From NCBI GenBank assembly GCA_051294375.1, contig CM119264.1:2534475-2598474 (forward strand): a stretch of 64,000 nt of DNA, read 5' to 3'. Each line of letters begins with the position of its first letter. The stretch's first letter is position 1. Made by a program: the position numbers and the translations under genes. This document shows positions 23,396-34,535 of the stretch, piece after piece. Below the pieces are notes generated by a model that saw nothing but the letters and a program-made list of their open reading frames with translations, made no database searches and had not been told where the DNA came from. This DNA is from Paraspadella gotoi (Eukaryota > Chaetognatha).

Positions 23396-24829
23396 TATCT
23401 TTCTTCTCTCCCTTCTCCCTCTCTCTCTCTCTTTCTCTCCTCTCTCCTCTCTTCTTCCTCCCTCTATCTCTCTTTCTCTCCTCTCCTCTCCTCTCTCTCT
23501 CATCTTCTCTCTCCTCTCTCTCTCTCTCTCTCCTCTCTCTTTCTCTCTCTCTCTATCTATCTTTCTCTCTCTCTCTCTTCTATCTATCTTCTTCTCTCTC
23601 TCTCTCTCTCTCTCTCCTTCTCTCTCTCTCTCTCTCTCTCCCTAATCGGCGTCCCGCTAATCCTTCTCCTTCTCCCACTCTCTCTCTGTCTCTCTCTTCT
23701 CTCTCTCTCTCTCCTCTTTAGGATGGCCGTCTTCAGCACGTGTGATTTTACAATTCCAAAAGATGTTGGACCGAAATCACACGAGCGATCGGAACTCTTA
23801 TAAAGATCACTTGTTGGAACATTCTCGAAGAAAGAATGAATGAGATGAATGAATTAATGATGAATCACGAAGGTTTGATTGATTAAATTATTGAAGTTAT
23901 CAAACCGACAATCAAATTAAAAAACTATCAACAATGCCCGTCATTAAATCATCAATAAATTATCAATCAATCGCCAATCGAAACCATCACTCATTCTTCC
24001 CGNNNNNNNNNNNNNNNNNNNNNNNNNGAGAGAGAAAAAACCCAATCGTGTGAAACAAAAGAAAATCTTCTTTTGAGGTCAAAGTTAAAAGAAACAAAGA
24101 AAGAAACAAAGAAAACAAATCAGACGAAACAAGAAAAACAAAGCGGAGAAACGAGGGCTTCGTAACTCGAGGTCGATTTTCTCGAAGAATCGTTGAGGCG
24201 AAAAAAGGGATTTGGAGGAAAGAGAGGAAAAAGAAAACAAAAACAAAAACAAAAACAATAATAAAAATAACGACAAAAAATTAAAAAAAAAGAAAAAAAT
24301 CAAATTAAAAAGAAAATGAAAAAAAACAAACCAACAAAATAGATATCATATCATATCATATCATATCATATCATATCACATCCTATTGACTGCCGACTAC
24401 CGACTCCCTGTTACGTTTACCACAAAGAAAAATTCCAAAAAATTGATTTTAAATTATACGTCTAATTTGACTGTTGGAAAAATTTATTTATTTACTGTAT
24501 TCCTAAACAATCATAAAAGATCGAAAAGAATACCAAAGGTCACTGATAATTTTTATGAGTTTTACATCCTTAACTTTCTCTCCTTTTTTTTCTCCAGATG
24601 CTTTTCCTTCAGAATTCCGATGAGTTTTCACTCGTCCCTCACCATTCAAACTCACGAAACTGACTCACCCTCTTCATTTCTCACTTCGGCCCCAAAGTTT
24701 AACCTTACCTTCTTTCCAATTCTCACCTAATTCTCCGTGCCCGAGTTTCCCCGCAGCCGGCGCCGCCACCACAGCGGTGGGCAGCGTCGCCGCCGCCGCC
24801 GCCGCCACCAACATCAACGTCCAAAACAT
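19505..24829 (-). CDS. V8-like secreted serine protease, fuller copy B
   Basis: Minus-strand exons, 5' to 3': 24727-24829 signal peptide (MFWTLMLVAAAAAATLP, donor TTAG|GTGAGA); about 23080-22986, propeptide-like, ending DHWLGDISK with donor AAG|GTAAAT; 22667-22512 with LIGADRSVCGSTDERLEV and YWTGTGFILN; 22275-22172 with the catalytic His in IMLTSAHC; about 21000-20928 with LLDLYADSRY and the region of the Asp motif; 20531-20305, the serine exon; and 19592-19505, the C-terminal exon. The 22986, 22512 and 22275 junctions are all phase 0. The order His, Asp, Ser and the GSTDER and GTGF motifs identify a V8-like S1 protease with a secretory signal. The last three exons lie in the noisy duplicate and are frameshifted; copy A gives their clean versions. 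A fold-back element sits in the intron between the His and Asp exons. The Asp motif in this copy differs (HDIEGRLRVEL), perhaps from noise. Confidence 0.75.
21045..21130. repeat. (AATC)n simple repeat
   Basis: Imperfect AATC/AAATC units, reading as GATT on the protease sense strand, in the protease intron. Confidence 0.75.
21508..22158. mobile_element. fold-back (long inverted repeat) transposable element
   Basis: The two halves are imperfect reverse complements: the outer ends CCAATGTGTTGCGCCGCAGT and its complement, TTTTCACGTG, the TGACATGACATG tandem, TTATAGTTTTAGGA and GTGGGACA all recur in mirror order. The centre at about 21841-21870 is itself palindromic (AGTTGC...GCAACT). No transposase is present. 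A half copy lies at 24941-25277, so this is a dispersed family. It sits in a protease intron. Confidence 0.75.
22690..22985. repeat. (GATT)n and (ATTC)n tetranucleotide repeats
   Basis: GATT-rich sequence, then a (CATT)n run at 22945-22981, in the intron between two protease exons. They form part of the left arm of the palindrome described next. Confidence 0.8.
22800..24002. repeat. large palindrome around a (CT)n core
   Basis: About 22800-23085 recurs inverted at about 23735-24002, including the protease exon (GATTTTACAATTCC, GTTGGACCGAAA, ACTCTTATAAAGATCA) and the GATT repeats. A CT-rich core of about 630 bases separates the arms. The right arm carries many indels and stops at a 25-N gap. 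A true inverted duplication or a hairpin/chimeric-read artefact would both look like this. Confidence 0.8.
23092..23722 (+). repeat. (CT)n microsatellite, about 630 bp
   Basis: Almost pure CT with TATC, CCT and TTC interruptions; the longest such tract in the window. All Ser/Leu and Arg/Glu open frames across it are artefacts. Confidence 0.95.
24003..24027. other. 25-N assembly gap
   Basis: Exactly 25 N, at the outer end of the palindrome's right arm. Confidence 0.95.
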
Positions 24830-24940
24830 TTTTGGCCTCGAATGACAGAAAAAAGACACAAATATTTAGATTTAAAAATCTGAAAAAAAAAGAAGATTTT
24901 CTTTTTATCGATCGCCGACGTCGATGACGTGAAACTTTTA

Positions 24941-25277
24941 GTTGCGCCGCGAGTAATAGCGAGTAATAGAGAGCAATAGCGAGAGCAGAGTCATTTTCTA
25001 GTCGATCAGTCACTATGTCTGTCGGTCACTTACGTTTTGAATGTTTATAACTTATAACGAACGTCATTTTAAAAAATATTCCGTAGATGCTCAATGTGCC
25101 TAGATGTACTTGTGCAATCACATGGTCGCCAGAAATTAGAACATTTGAGTATAGGTTATGAATTAACTTATTATTTTATTTAATATTTAACAATTAATTG
25201 ATCAACCATAAGATGTTTACTGTTAATTACTCAATACGTGAAAGTAGCAATGTCAATGCGGACACAACACATTGAAA
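24941..25277 (+). mobile_element. half copy of the fold-back element
   Basis: Begins with the central AGTTGCGCC(G)CGAGTA of the 21.5-kb element and runs out to its terminal sequence (CACAACACATTGAAATG). It shares GTCACT, TGTCTGTC and CACTTACGTT in order. Diverged, and only one arm is present. Confidence 0.6.
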
Positions 25278-25289
25278 TGTTGGTTTTTT

Positions 25290-25985
25290 CTTTTCGCTAT
25301 CTGTGACGTCCGTTTTCGTGAATTTCACAATTTAGATAACAGAGAATTTTTCGTTGGTGAATGGATTAATAATTTGTGATTGGCTTGTGAACCGTCGCAT
25401 CTGTTTTCCTCACTCTTTTGACTCTTGACTTCATCTGACTCGATCCTTCACTTCTCATGCCCCCCGCCTCGCCGTCGCTTTGATTCCTTGAGGGTCAAAA
25501 ACCAAGAATTTTGAAAAAAATTTTACAATAAAAATAATGATAAATACATAACATTCTCAAATACTTGTCACAAAGCTATTTTATAAATTTTAATTAAAAA
25601 ATAAATGGAAGTTTTAAATTAATTGATAATTAATCAACATTTCAAATCATTCTAAACAGAGATTTTGAACTAATTATTGCTAAGGAAGCCAGAGACAAGA
25701 GGAAATGGTAGGGACGCAATGAATTGTGAATAAGACGACGACGATGACGATGACGACGACGACCGTGACGACGACCGATGATGACGACGACATACAAAGC
25801 GAAAAAGATTCCTTTATAAAAATTCAAAAAAATCAGAGGGCTATGTTAAAAAACATCGAAAAAAAGACGTACTGACTCGTAAACATTAGGTTTTTGGTTT
25901 GATGGGCTACATTCAGCTCATTCACAGTTTGTTAATATATACTCAACGTTTTAAAAAGGAACGCAAATTAATTCGACAATAAGAT
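25290..25985. other. no supported gene
   Basis: AT-rich with a GAC/GAT simple repeat at 25736-25785. Confidence 0.5.
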
Positions 25986-26028
25986 CTTGGTCGGTCTGTC
26001 ATTTCCTCCGCAAGGATTCTCCCGTATT

Positions 26029-26122
26029 TCATCTCCGGTTCCTCGCAAGGCGATCCAAGATGCTTTCAATGTGGCTCATGTCAGAGTCGGCGGTCGGACG
26101 GCTTGTCCAGAAAAATTGCAAC
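26029..26122 (-). CDS. candidate terminal exon, unknown product
   Basis: The acceptor GGTTTCAG is followed by 31 in-frame codons ending in TGA at 26029-26031. The frame starts LQFFWTSRPTADSDMSHIES and ends ILDRLARNRR. The composition is protein-like and GC-richer than its flanks. With the coiled-coil exon at 27205-27311 on the same strand it may form the 3' end of one gene; intermediate exons were not found. Confidence 0.45.
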
Positions 26123-26229
26123 CTGAAACCAATTGGGGGGGGGGGGGTTAGGATTAAACAGAACTAAATACCGAGAGGTAATTCACCAACTCAGAGAAAT
26201 TATAACATTAAAATTAATAAATAACTGAT

Positions 26230-26600
26230 AGATTATAAATAAAATGAAATAAATAATAAAAAATAAATAATCGAAGTCAATCAATCAAGTCAATCATCAA
26301 ATCAACTAACTATGAATGAATGAATGAATCAAATCAACATCAATCCATCAAGTCAATTAGTCATATAAAAATCCATATCATAATCAGCGATCATAAATCC
26401 ATCAAATCAATAATTAGTCAATCAATCAATCTCATCATTCAATCAATCACAAATCAAATTAGTACAGATGTCAATCCCACATCAATTAATTAGTCAATCA
26501 AATCAATCATAGTTCAATTCATTAATCAAATCAATCAATCGCAATCAATCAAATCAATGAATGCAATCAATCACAAGTCAAGTCAATCAACTCAAACTCA
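26230..26600. repeat. (AATC)n-rich repeat
   Basis: Imperfect AATC/AAATC/AATG tetranucleotide units, like those at 21045-21130. Confidence 0.75.
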
Positions 26601-26615
26601 AACATACATCCCTAG

Positions 26616-26890
26616 GTGGTGGCGTTCTCGCACAAACGACGAAGAGTTGGACGCCTCGTGTCGACGAGACGCACGTGTCTCGAAAGCGGCGACGACAGGT
26701 CGGGACTGCTTGTTGAAGACTTTAGCGGAAGCCAAACTCGAGACGTTTGGTAGCTTTGAGGTTTTTTTGAGGGTGTTAGCCGCAAGCGATGGGTTACGGG
26801 ACACTCGTGCCCAGTTGGCAACTCACACGCAGTCCTTTTATACCAGGAAGGCATTAAGGTTAAATCATAATATGATCGGGAAATTACAAT
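26616..26890 (+). CDS. candidate death-fold (CARD-like) exon
   Basis: After an ATCCCTAG acceptor one frame stays open for 91 codons to TAA at 26888-26890. It contains GRDCLLKTLAEAKLETFGSF followed by EVFLRVLAASDGLRDTRAQL. The spacing GRxxLLxxL...F..F..VL resembles helices 4-6 of CARD domains, which mediate homotypic assembly in apoptosis and innate immunity. The match is by eye and the first helices are not seen. A donor may end the exon before 26835. The antisense frames are also partly open, so strand is not certain. Confidence 0.35.
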
Positions 26891-27204
26891 AAGAAAAGGT
26901 ACATTTTTTCTTCTAGCTTCAAATTTTTTTTTCTCGACATACATTTCGCTATCGATTGAATATTTGGGCCGAAACCGTTTTTCGCCGCAGGACATTCAGA
27001 AACATTACCTTAATTTCTTTAAAAAGAAATTGTTTAAAAAGAAAAAAATTATTCTCTCTCTCTCTCTCCTCTCTTCGTCCACTCCTCCTCGTGCGCATCC
27101 TCTCTTTCATCCGTCTCGCTCGTCTCTCTCGTCTCATCTCTCTCCTCGCCCTCATGTCAACGAGTTCCCACCCAGGCCACTCGCTGCCGCTCTCTCCTCC
27201 TCAC

Positions 27205-27311
27205 CTCTTTTTCTTTCTTCAAATTCTCAAATTCCGACTGCAGTTTCTCCAACTTGTTCACATTTTTTTGAAGTTTCTCCAGTTTCGCTTCGACCTCCGC
27301 CAGATCGCAGC
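27205..27311 (-). CDS. coiled-coil exon, unknown protein
   Basis: Bounded by CTTCAAG and AAAGAG|GTGAGG on minus, this exon encodes CDLAEVEAKLEKLQKNVNKL and then EKLQSEFENLKKEKE, a clear heptad coiled coil. The frame is intact over 107 bases, and the exon begins with two leftover bases and ends in phase 0. The parent protein cannot be named from a coil alone. The terminal exon candidate at 26029-26122 lies downstream on the same strand. Confidence 0.6.
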
Positions 27312-27319
27312 CTTGAAGG

Positions 27320-28028
27320 TCGGGGAGTTAAAGACACACGTCTTTTTTTAAAAAGGAAACAAAAGACACCCAAGAATGGATTAAAGATCAAGAATTCAAA
27401 GAAGCAAAAAATTAAAAGGTCGAAAAACATGTCTGAACATGAGAGTGTGAAGGGACGAACCATAAGCCAGAGTAAAATATAAAAAAACGAAGAGAGGTAA
27501 TAATGTTTTTTTCTTGTGATAATGGGAAAGGATGATTAGGAGGCAAAAGCCGGGGGGGGGGTATTTTAGTTTGAGCAGCATTAGTTTCGTGAGTTTATTT
27601 TAAACCTTTAAAACAATGTTTTTCCAAAGGTTTGAGGGTATTAAACTTTTCGAATTTTTTATGTATTAAAAGTTAACCTTAAAAACTTTTTTTTTTTCAA
27701 CTGGCAGTTTTTAGAATAACTAGTGGGCAAAAGCAAAACTAAGCGTATTGTGTAGTGCATATATTGTAGAATCAATATTATTCATAACAGTATGCATAGT
27801 TATGCATAGTTATTGGGGGTGAGGAATAATAGGGAGGACACAGCGGGAGTAGAATAGTATTTAGTGTGAGAGTAGAATCATTATCGTCTTGAGAGTAGAA
27901 TCGTATTCAAAGTCTTAGATAGAAATTTTTCTTTTCAACTCATTTTTTATCTTATTCTTTTCAACCTCACCCTTTCTCATCCACCCTCCCCTCTCACACT
28001 CCTCCCCTCATTCTCACCCTCCCCTCCC
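27320..28028. other. no supported gene
   Basis: AT-rich, with a G9 run at about 27552 and short direct repeats around AGTTATGCATAGTTAT and GAGAGTAGAATC at 27790-27910. Confidence 0.5.
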
Positions 28029-30638
28029 NNNNNNNNNNNNNNNNNNNNNNNNNNNNNNNNNNNNNNNNNNNNNNNNNNNNNNNNNTCCCACACATCCTAG
28101 TCCCTCTTTCTTTCTCCCCTAACCCTAAAAAAAATGAAGTAATTCCGAAACGAATCATTTCTTTTTTCGTTTCTTATCGTTTCTTTCTTTCTTTCCTTTT
28201 CTTATCTTTCTTGTCTTTCTTTCTTTTTTCTTTTTCTTATTTCTTTTTCCTTTCTTTCTTTCTTTCTACTATTTCGTTTCCTTTCATCATTTTTTTTTCA
28301 AAATGTCAACAGTAAAATTTTCGCGACCTTTTTTCTTCTCTGGTGATCTGGTCGAGGGAATCACAGGCTTCATCCAAACTTGAGTCTGTTGTTGTTGTTG
28401 TTGTTNNNNNNNNNNNNNNNNNNNNNNNNNNNNNNNNNNNNNNNNNNNNNNNNNNNNNNNNNNNNNNNNNNNNNNNNNNNNNNNNNNNNNNNNNNNNNNN
28501 NNNNNNNNNNNNNNNNNNNNNNNNNNNNNNNNNNNNNNNNNNNNNNNNNNNNNNNNNNNNNNNNNNNNNNNNNNNNNNNNNNNNNNNNNNNNNNNNNNNN
28601 NNNNNNNNNNNNNNNNNNNNNNNNNNNNNNNNNNNNNNNNNCTAAATATTAAAACATTAAATAATAAATAAGTATGAAATATGTTAACAACAAAAGTTTA
28701 AAAGTTGATCAGGACTTTTCTTTCATGCAATTGATCTTTAAGATGATTACTTGACTTAAAAATAAAAAACATATGCTAAATAATTATCTCGTGGTTCATA
28801 TAACTTTTGTATCGACTATCGAGTATTAGTATTAGTATTAGTATTAGAATCTTATTGTATTATCCNNNNNNNNNNNNNNNNNNNNNNNNNNNNNNNNNNN
28901 NNNNNNNNNNNNNNNNNNNNNNNNNNNNNNNNNNNNNNNNNNNNNNNNNNNNNNNNNNNNNNNNNNNNNNNNNNNNNNNNNNNNNNNNNNNNNNNNNNNN
29001 NNNNNNNNNNNNNNNNNNNNNNNNNNNNNNNNNNNNNNNNNNNNNNNNNNNNNNNNNNNNNNNNNNNNNNNNNNNNNNNNNNNNNNNNNNNNNNNNNNNN
29101 NNNNNNNNNNNNNNNNNNNNNNNNNNNNNNNNNNNNNNNNNNNNNNNNNNNNNNNNNNNNNNNNNNNNNNNNNNNNNNNNNNNNNNNNNNNNNNNNNNNN
29201 NNNNNNNNNNNNNNNNNNNNNNNNNNNNNNNNNNNNNNNNNNNNNNNNNNNNNNNNNNNNNNNNNNNNNNNNNNNNNNNNNNNNNNNNNNNNNNNNNNNN
29301 NNNNNNNNNNNNNNNNNNNNNNNNNNNNNNNNNNNNNNNNNNNNNNNNNNNNNNNNNNNNNNNNNNNNNNNNNNNNNNNNNNNNNNNNNNNNNNNNNNNN
29401 NNNNNNNNNNNNNNNNNNNNNNNNNNNNNNNNNNNNNNNNNNNNNNNNNNNNNNNNNNNNNNNNNNNNNNNNNNNNNNNNNNNNNNNNNNNNNNNNNNNN
29501 NNNNNNNNNNNNNNNNNNNNNNNNNNNNNNNNNNNNNNNNNNNNNNNNNNNNNNNNNNNNNNNNNNNNNNNNNNNNNNNNNNNNNNNNNNNNNNNNNNNN
29601 NNNNNNNNNNNNNNNNNNNNNNNNNNNNNNNNNNNNNNNNNNNNNNNNNCTTTATAAAATTATGAAAAATTACGAAGGTTAAAATAATATACTACTCTAT
29701 TTATGCACCGAAAAGGCTAATTGGTTAGATAATAAAAAATTATAAATATAAACTTAAATCATAAACATTATCATTCCCACTAGATGTTTAAAAAAAAAAT
29801 TCTGATTAATGTTTTGTTTGTAAACGTTTACCTATTCCTTGATATGAATACTGAATAAAGTATTACTTACTTTTTTAGAAATCTATATGCCGTTATCATG
29901 AAAAAAATTAATTTACTTTAATACTATTTTCTTATTATTATACTATATTACTATTATTAGACTCAATTTTCGATTTTAAAAAGAAACAAAAGACAAACGA
30001 AGCGAAAAATAAAAGTTTCGAGACATTTGCTCCGATTTTTTCACAGCGGGAGTCACGTTTACATTCTAGTAAAAAAACTCTCTCTCTCTCTCTCNNNNNN
30101 NNNNNNNNNNNNNNNNNNNNNNNNNNNNNNNNNNNNNNNNNNNNNNNNNNNNNNNNNNNNNNNNNNNNNNNNNNNNNNNNNNNNNNNNNNNNNNNNNNNN
30201 NNNNNNNNNNNNNNNNNNNNNNNNNNNNNNNNNNNNNNNNNNNNNNNNNNNNNNNNNNNNNNNNNNNNNNNNNNNNNNNNNNNNNNNNNNNNNNNNNNNN
30301 NNNNNNNNNNNNNNNNNNNNNNNNNNNNNNNNNNNNNNNNNNNNNNNNNNNNNNNNNNNNNNNNNNNNNNNNNNNNNNNNNNNNNNNNNNNNNNNNNNNN
30401 NNNNNNNNNNNNNNNNNNNNNNNNNNNNNNNNNNNNNNNNNNNNNNNNNNNNNNNNNNNNNNNNNNNNNNNNNNNNNNNNNNNNNNNNNNNNNNNNNNNN
30501 NNNNNNNNNNNNNNNNNNNNNNNNNNNNNNNNNNNNNNNNNNNNNNNNNNNNNNNNNNNNNNNNNNNNNNNNNNNNNNNNNNNNNNNNNNNNNNNNNNNN
30601 NNNNNNNNNNNNNNNNNNNNNNNNNNNNNNNNNNNNNN
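28029..30638. other. region dominated by assembly gaps
   Basis: N runs at 28029-28085, 28406-28641, 28866-29649 and 30095-30638. The islands between them are (CTTT)n, (GTT)n, (TTAGTA)n and (CT)n edges or AT-rich DNA with no gene. Several gaps start inside simple repeats, which explains the failed assembly. Confidence 0.95.
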
Positions 30639-30849
30639 ATTGAATAACGATAATTAATAATAAATAATATTTTTAATAAAAACTAAAAACAAGCGCATGC
30701 CACTGGCACATCGCCTTTTGTTTTTTCCCCCCTTCGTTCGATCGAAGGAAATGAAATGTCATCATTAAAAAATCGCGATGGGAAATTTGTTTCCCTCTTC
30801 TGACCAAAGAATCTTTTTTTTTTGCCCTCAAATGTAAATTTCACGCCCT

Positions 30850-31165
30850 GTTTCGCGCCCGGGACGGCAGCCCCACGGGCCAAAGGGGCGATCCCCGAGG
30901 GGCCAGGGGGAATGGGCGGGCGATCCCCACGGGGCCAAGTGGAGATAGACGGGCGATCCCCACGGGGCCGAGTGGAGATGTCGGGCTATTCATTCGGGGC
31001 CATTGGGGCCATTGAAGGCTTTCCTTGGAGGATTTGGATGGGTCAACCCCACGGGGCCAGTAGGAGATGGATGGGCATTGGGAAATCCCTGCTAGGTCAG
31101 GGGGGAGATGGACTGGGGAAAGCCGTGGGGCCAGGTGGTGATCCTCAAGAGCGCTAGTGGCCAGT
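30850..31165 (+). repeat. GC-rich minisatellite, unit about 33 bp
   Basis: Diverged units around GATCCCCACGGGGCCAAGTG followed by GAGAT(A/G)GACGGGC, at least six copies, with CCCACGGGGCC self-complementary inside each unit. It ends at a 25-N gap (31169-31193). Confidence 0.75.
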
Positions 31166-31168
31166 CCT

Positions 31169-31193
31169 NNNNNNNNNNNNNNNNNNNNNNNNN
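31169..31193. other. 25-N assembly gap
   Basis: Exactly 25 N, just upstream of the first copy of the 3.8-kb direct duplication. Confidence 0.95.
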
Positions 31194-31199
31194 CTTCAC

Positions 31200-31212
31200 T
31201 AAGAGAGAGAGA

Positions 31213-31309
<97 letters not shown>

Positions 31310-31312
31310 AAG
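31200..31312. repeat. (GA)n microsatellite
   Basis: GAGA tract with few interruptions. Confidence 0.9.
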
Positions 31313-32089
31313 AAGGAAAAGGGAAAGGTTTCGTTTAGTGTGAGAGAATGATTCACTTTGGTGGAACTGTGCATTGTTCAGATGGCCACACTGAATGAAT
31401 TTGAATGTTGTTGCTTTTTATTGTTTTCACTTTTTGTAACTTTAATTTTAACTTTTAAATTTTATTTTTAAAAATCCCTATTTTAAGTTTCGAAAAGAGA
31501 TTACCATTGTCAGTGTGTTACTAGATTAGATTGGTTCGATAACAGAAAATCGTGAATCACTTATTTGCAAATGTTTTGGATAAACTATGATACCGGTAAA
31601 TAATTGAAATTGCACATAAAAAAGCTAAATCAAATAGGGATTTTGCACATGAGAAATTTTAATTCTTCAGATCAAAACTTTAATAAATATTACATACTCT
31701 GGGGCAAAAAAAAAGAGAGCCGAGTCGTACGGGAGTATATCACTGAATTTCGATCCTTGAACATTCAGGTTCTAACCCACAAAAAAAAATCGCTTCTTAT
31801 AATAATTATCTAGAAATATGAATACTAAAAATAATAAAACTTACTTTTTAATGAGGAAGTGAGGACGGAGAAACTAAGCCAGTCTCAAAGTAGAGCGATT
31901 AGCAAAATAGAGTCTTCGTCGTCATTCTTTCATTTACTGAAATATAAATATTAAATGTAAACATTTATTATGTTGTCATTATGAGGCTTACCAAACGAAA
32001 ACAAATAGTCTCCGACACGGGTAGCAAAAAAATATAAAACCGAACCAAAATTGATAAGGTTCGATGGGTTGGGAAGAGTCTCTTCAGAT

Positions 32090-32350
32090 TTAAAGCAGAT
32101 AAAGTAAATACATTCTTTGAATATATTATACACATTCATTGATGGGAAAAGTCAGGTACTTTCTCGGGAGTGATGTGAAAAACTAGTCTGAGAGAGAGTT
32201 TTGATTGAAACTTACAGGCGGACCTGCTATGTCATTATATTGTAAGAGTGATGGAGCCCTTAAACCCCAACAGCCTTGTCCAAAAGCTCAGGGGCAACAT
32301 TATAAATAAATGGATAATCTTATATTGGTTGTACCAATGTTCATTTCAAT
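32090..32350 (+). repeat. R2 dispersed repeat
   Basis: Contains the diagnostic order TACATTCTTTGAA, TCATTGATGGGAA, CTGCTATGTCATTAT, TTGTAAGAGTGATGGAG, CAGGGGCAACATT and TATTGGTTGTACCAATG. A second, diverged unit follows at about 32410-32615. Confidence 0.75.
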
Positions 32351-33114
32351 AATTGTATTTGATTCAAATGCGGTGTAAAAAATTGTTTTCACCCGATCTA
32401 GAACTTGACGGGTGGTGTCTTTTATATTATTGGAACAGTCTGTACACATGTGTACCACTTCAGCCAGGACAGTGAAGAGTGTTACATTTGAGCTGCGTAT
32501 TTAATTCTGTAAGGAAGAATGGAGGTCTTAATCGTCCGTCCAAAGTCAGCAGCTTATTTTATCGAAATGAATGAATAATTTTCTATTCATGTAACAATTT
32601 GTATATACATTTAAAATGATAAAAAAGTCATCATTTCTCAAGTTTAAAAATAGTAGATTGAACCAAAAAAGTTCATCAAAAAATATACGTATAATATAGT
32701 AACTCCGGTTCCACAAATTGTCACCGTGATTGTGAAAAAAAGCGACAATTCGTTAGTAATCGTGGAATGACTTTTTTAAATTGACTCAGATGGTGAGTCC
32801 GTTTGCGTTGCATGAGCGCACTATGATGACAGAATCAAACGTTTTGCTCGTTGCTAATTATTTTTTTTCATTTGTAAATGGTCAAGAGTATTTAGTAATT
32901 TATTGGCTGGATGTCGAGAGAATCTGAATATTTTTTAAATGTATAGTGAGACTTTTAAAACATTATGAAACGCATGATGAGAAAGACCCCGTTTGATCCG
33001 GCTGATGTGTGACCAACAACTCCAACGACGAGGAAAGCGCCGATGAGCGAAAATTTGACAAAAAATCTAAGAAGAATAATCTGTTCGCGTTTGCTTTTTT
33101 AGAGCGGTCTGTCT

Positions 33115-33210
33115 TCTCTCTCTCCTCTCATCTCTCTCTCTCCTCTCTCTTCTCCTCTCTCTCCTCTCTCTCTCTCTCCTCTCTCTCTATCTCTCTCTCT
33201 CTCTCTCTAA
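33115..33210 (+). repeat. (CT)n microsatellite
   Basis: CT-rich tract that corresponds to the N gap of the second duplication copy (36615-36955). Confidence 0.9.
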
Positions 33211-34309
33211 CTCTCTTACTTGAAGAGATTTAAAAGAGATTTAAAATCGCCTAGGAGTAACGTAAAAACATTTACATCCGTTGTAAGAAAAAAAAAACTG
33301 TTGCCAAAAAATTAAAAAAAAAAGCGAAAACCCCCCCCTGCCCTTCCAACACGAAAGTCGCCCGGATCAAAAAGACGAACGCGATGAGGACGACGACGAA
33401 GAGCGACGACGTAAATCGACGACTGATCACGGCGCACTTCACCGCCGAAAACGACGAACGACGACGTACGACGATCGAGCGAAAGCCTGAAAAGAGAATT
33501 CCCGCAAGATAACGCGACAAAAGGGATGAAAAAGCTTTCCAGGGGAAAAAAGTGTCTATCAACGTGAACGAGAAAAAAAGAAAGAAAAAAGAAAGAAAAA
33601 GAAATTACTCAAAATAAGAAAAAAAAAATAGAAAAAAAGAAAAGGATCGTTTGGTCATATAAAAAGGAAAGAAAAAAAAAGGTTATAAATCTTATTTTGT
33701 CTACTTAAAACCTTTTTTTTATCCGAATTTGGGACCACGTGCTGATTCCTCTGCCAAACTTTTTACTTTATTTTTTTTCCTTTTTCAAAAAAGCAAAGGT
33801 TGATCTATTTGTTGGGGACATTCGCGTGGCATCTTTTCTTCTTTATTTTTTTCTGTTTCGCGCGCGACATCTACAGGGATTAAGAATCGGAGGTGGAGCG
33901 ATCATTGTCAGCGTCATTTTTAAAAGAGGAAAAATGTATTGCTGAATGTTCGACTTTAAATTTGACATCACGTTACCGTCATTATTTCTTGAACCAAATA
34001 ATTCTTTAGCTATCATTCTCACCAAAAAATCATTCACTAACTCAATACCCATTACATAATTCCATTCATTAATGCATTCATCAATCACTCACTCTCTCAC
34101 TCACTTCACTGACTCCCTCTCTTCACTCACTCTCTCACTCACTCACTAACTCCCCCACTCAAGTTTCTCATCACCCAAACACTTTCGTCAATATCGTTGT
34201 TTTCACGCGGTTTTGTCTTCGGCCACTTTCACTTTTCACTGTTTCACTTTTCACTTTTCACCTCACCGAAATAGAATCAAAGAGACAATTTCTCTTTTTT
34301 GGCCTCACA

Positions 34310-34535
34310 GGTCGGTCTTAATGTACCGTGGTCGTTACTATTTTTCCTCGTTCTTAATACACGGTCGTCTGATACGTGGCAATACACGGCTGGTTCCAAT
34401 AATTATTTTGTCTCATAACACGGTCTGGGTCTTATCTACGATTTTGGTCTTGTCGGTCAGTTAAAACAAATTTAACACACGCCTATTTTAAAACACGGCA
34501 TGTCTTAATACTAGGTGTTTATCACGGTCGGCTTG
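34310..34535 (+). repeat. ACACGGTCGGTCT minisatellite
   Basis: Short units around AATACACGGTCGGTC, also GGTCTTAAT. The cleaner version in copy 2 is at 37985-38225, where adjacent units are identical (TCGGTCTGAATACACGG twice). Confidence 0.65.

Noticed and set aside
23007-23645. 212-residue open frame.
   Set aside because: Pure Ser/Leu translation of a (CT)n microsatellite.
28343-30647. Long open frames of unknown residues.
   Set aside because: They run through N gaps and hold no sequence.
33272-33562. Minus frame with a hydrophobic segment (FVVVLIAFVFL), also present at 37035-37274.
   Set aside because: It arises from a GAC/GTC-rich repeat, differs in frame between the two copies and has no start or splice support.
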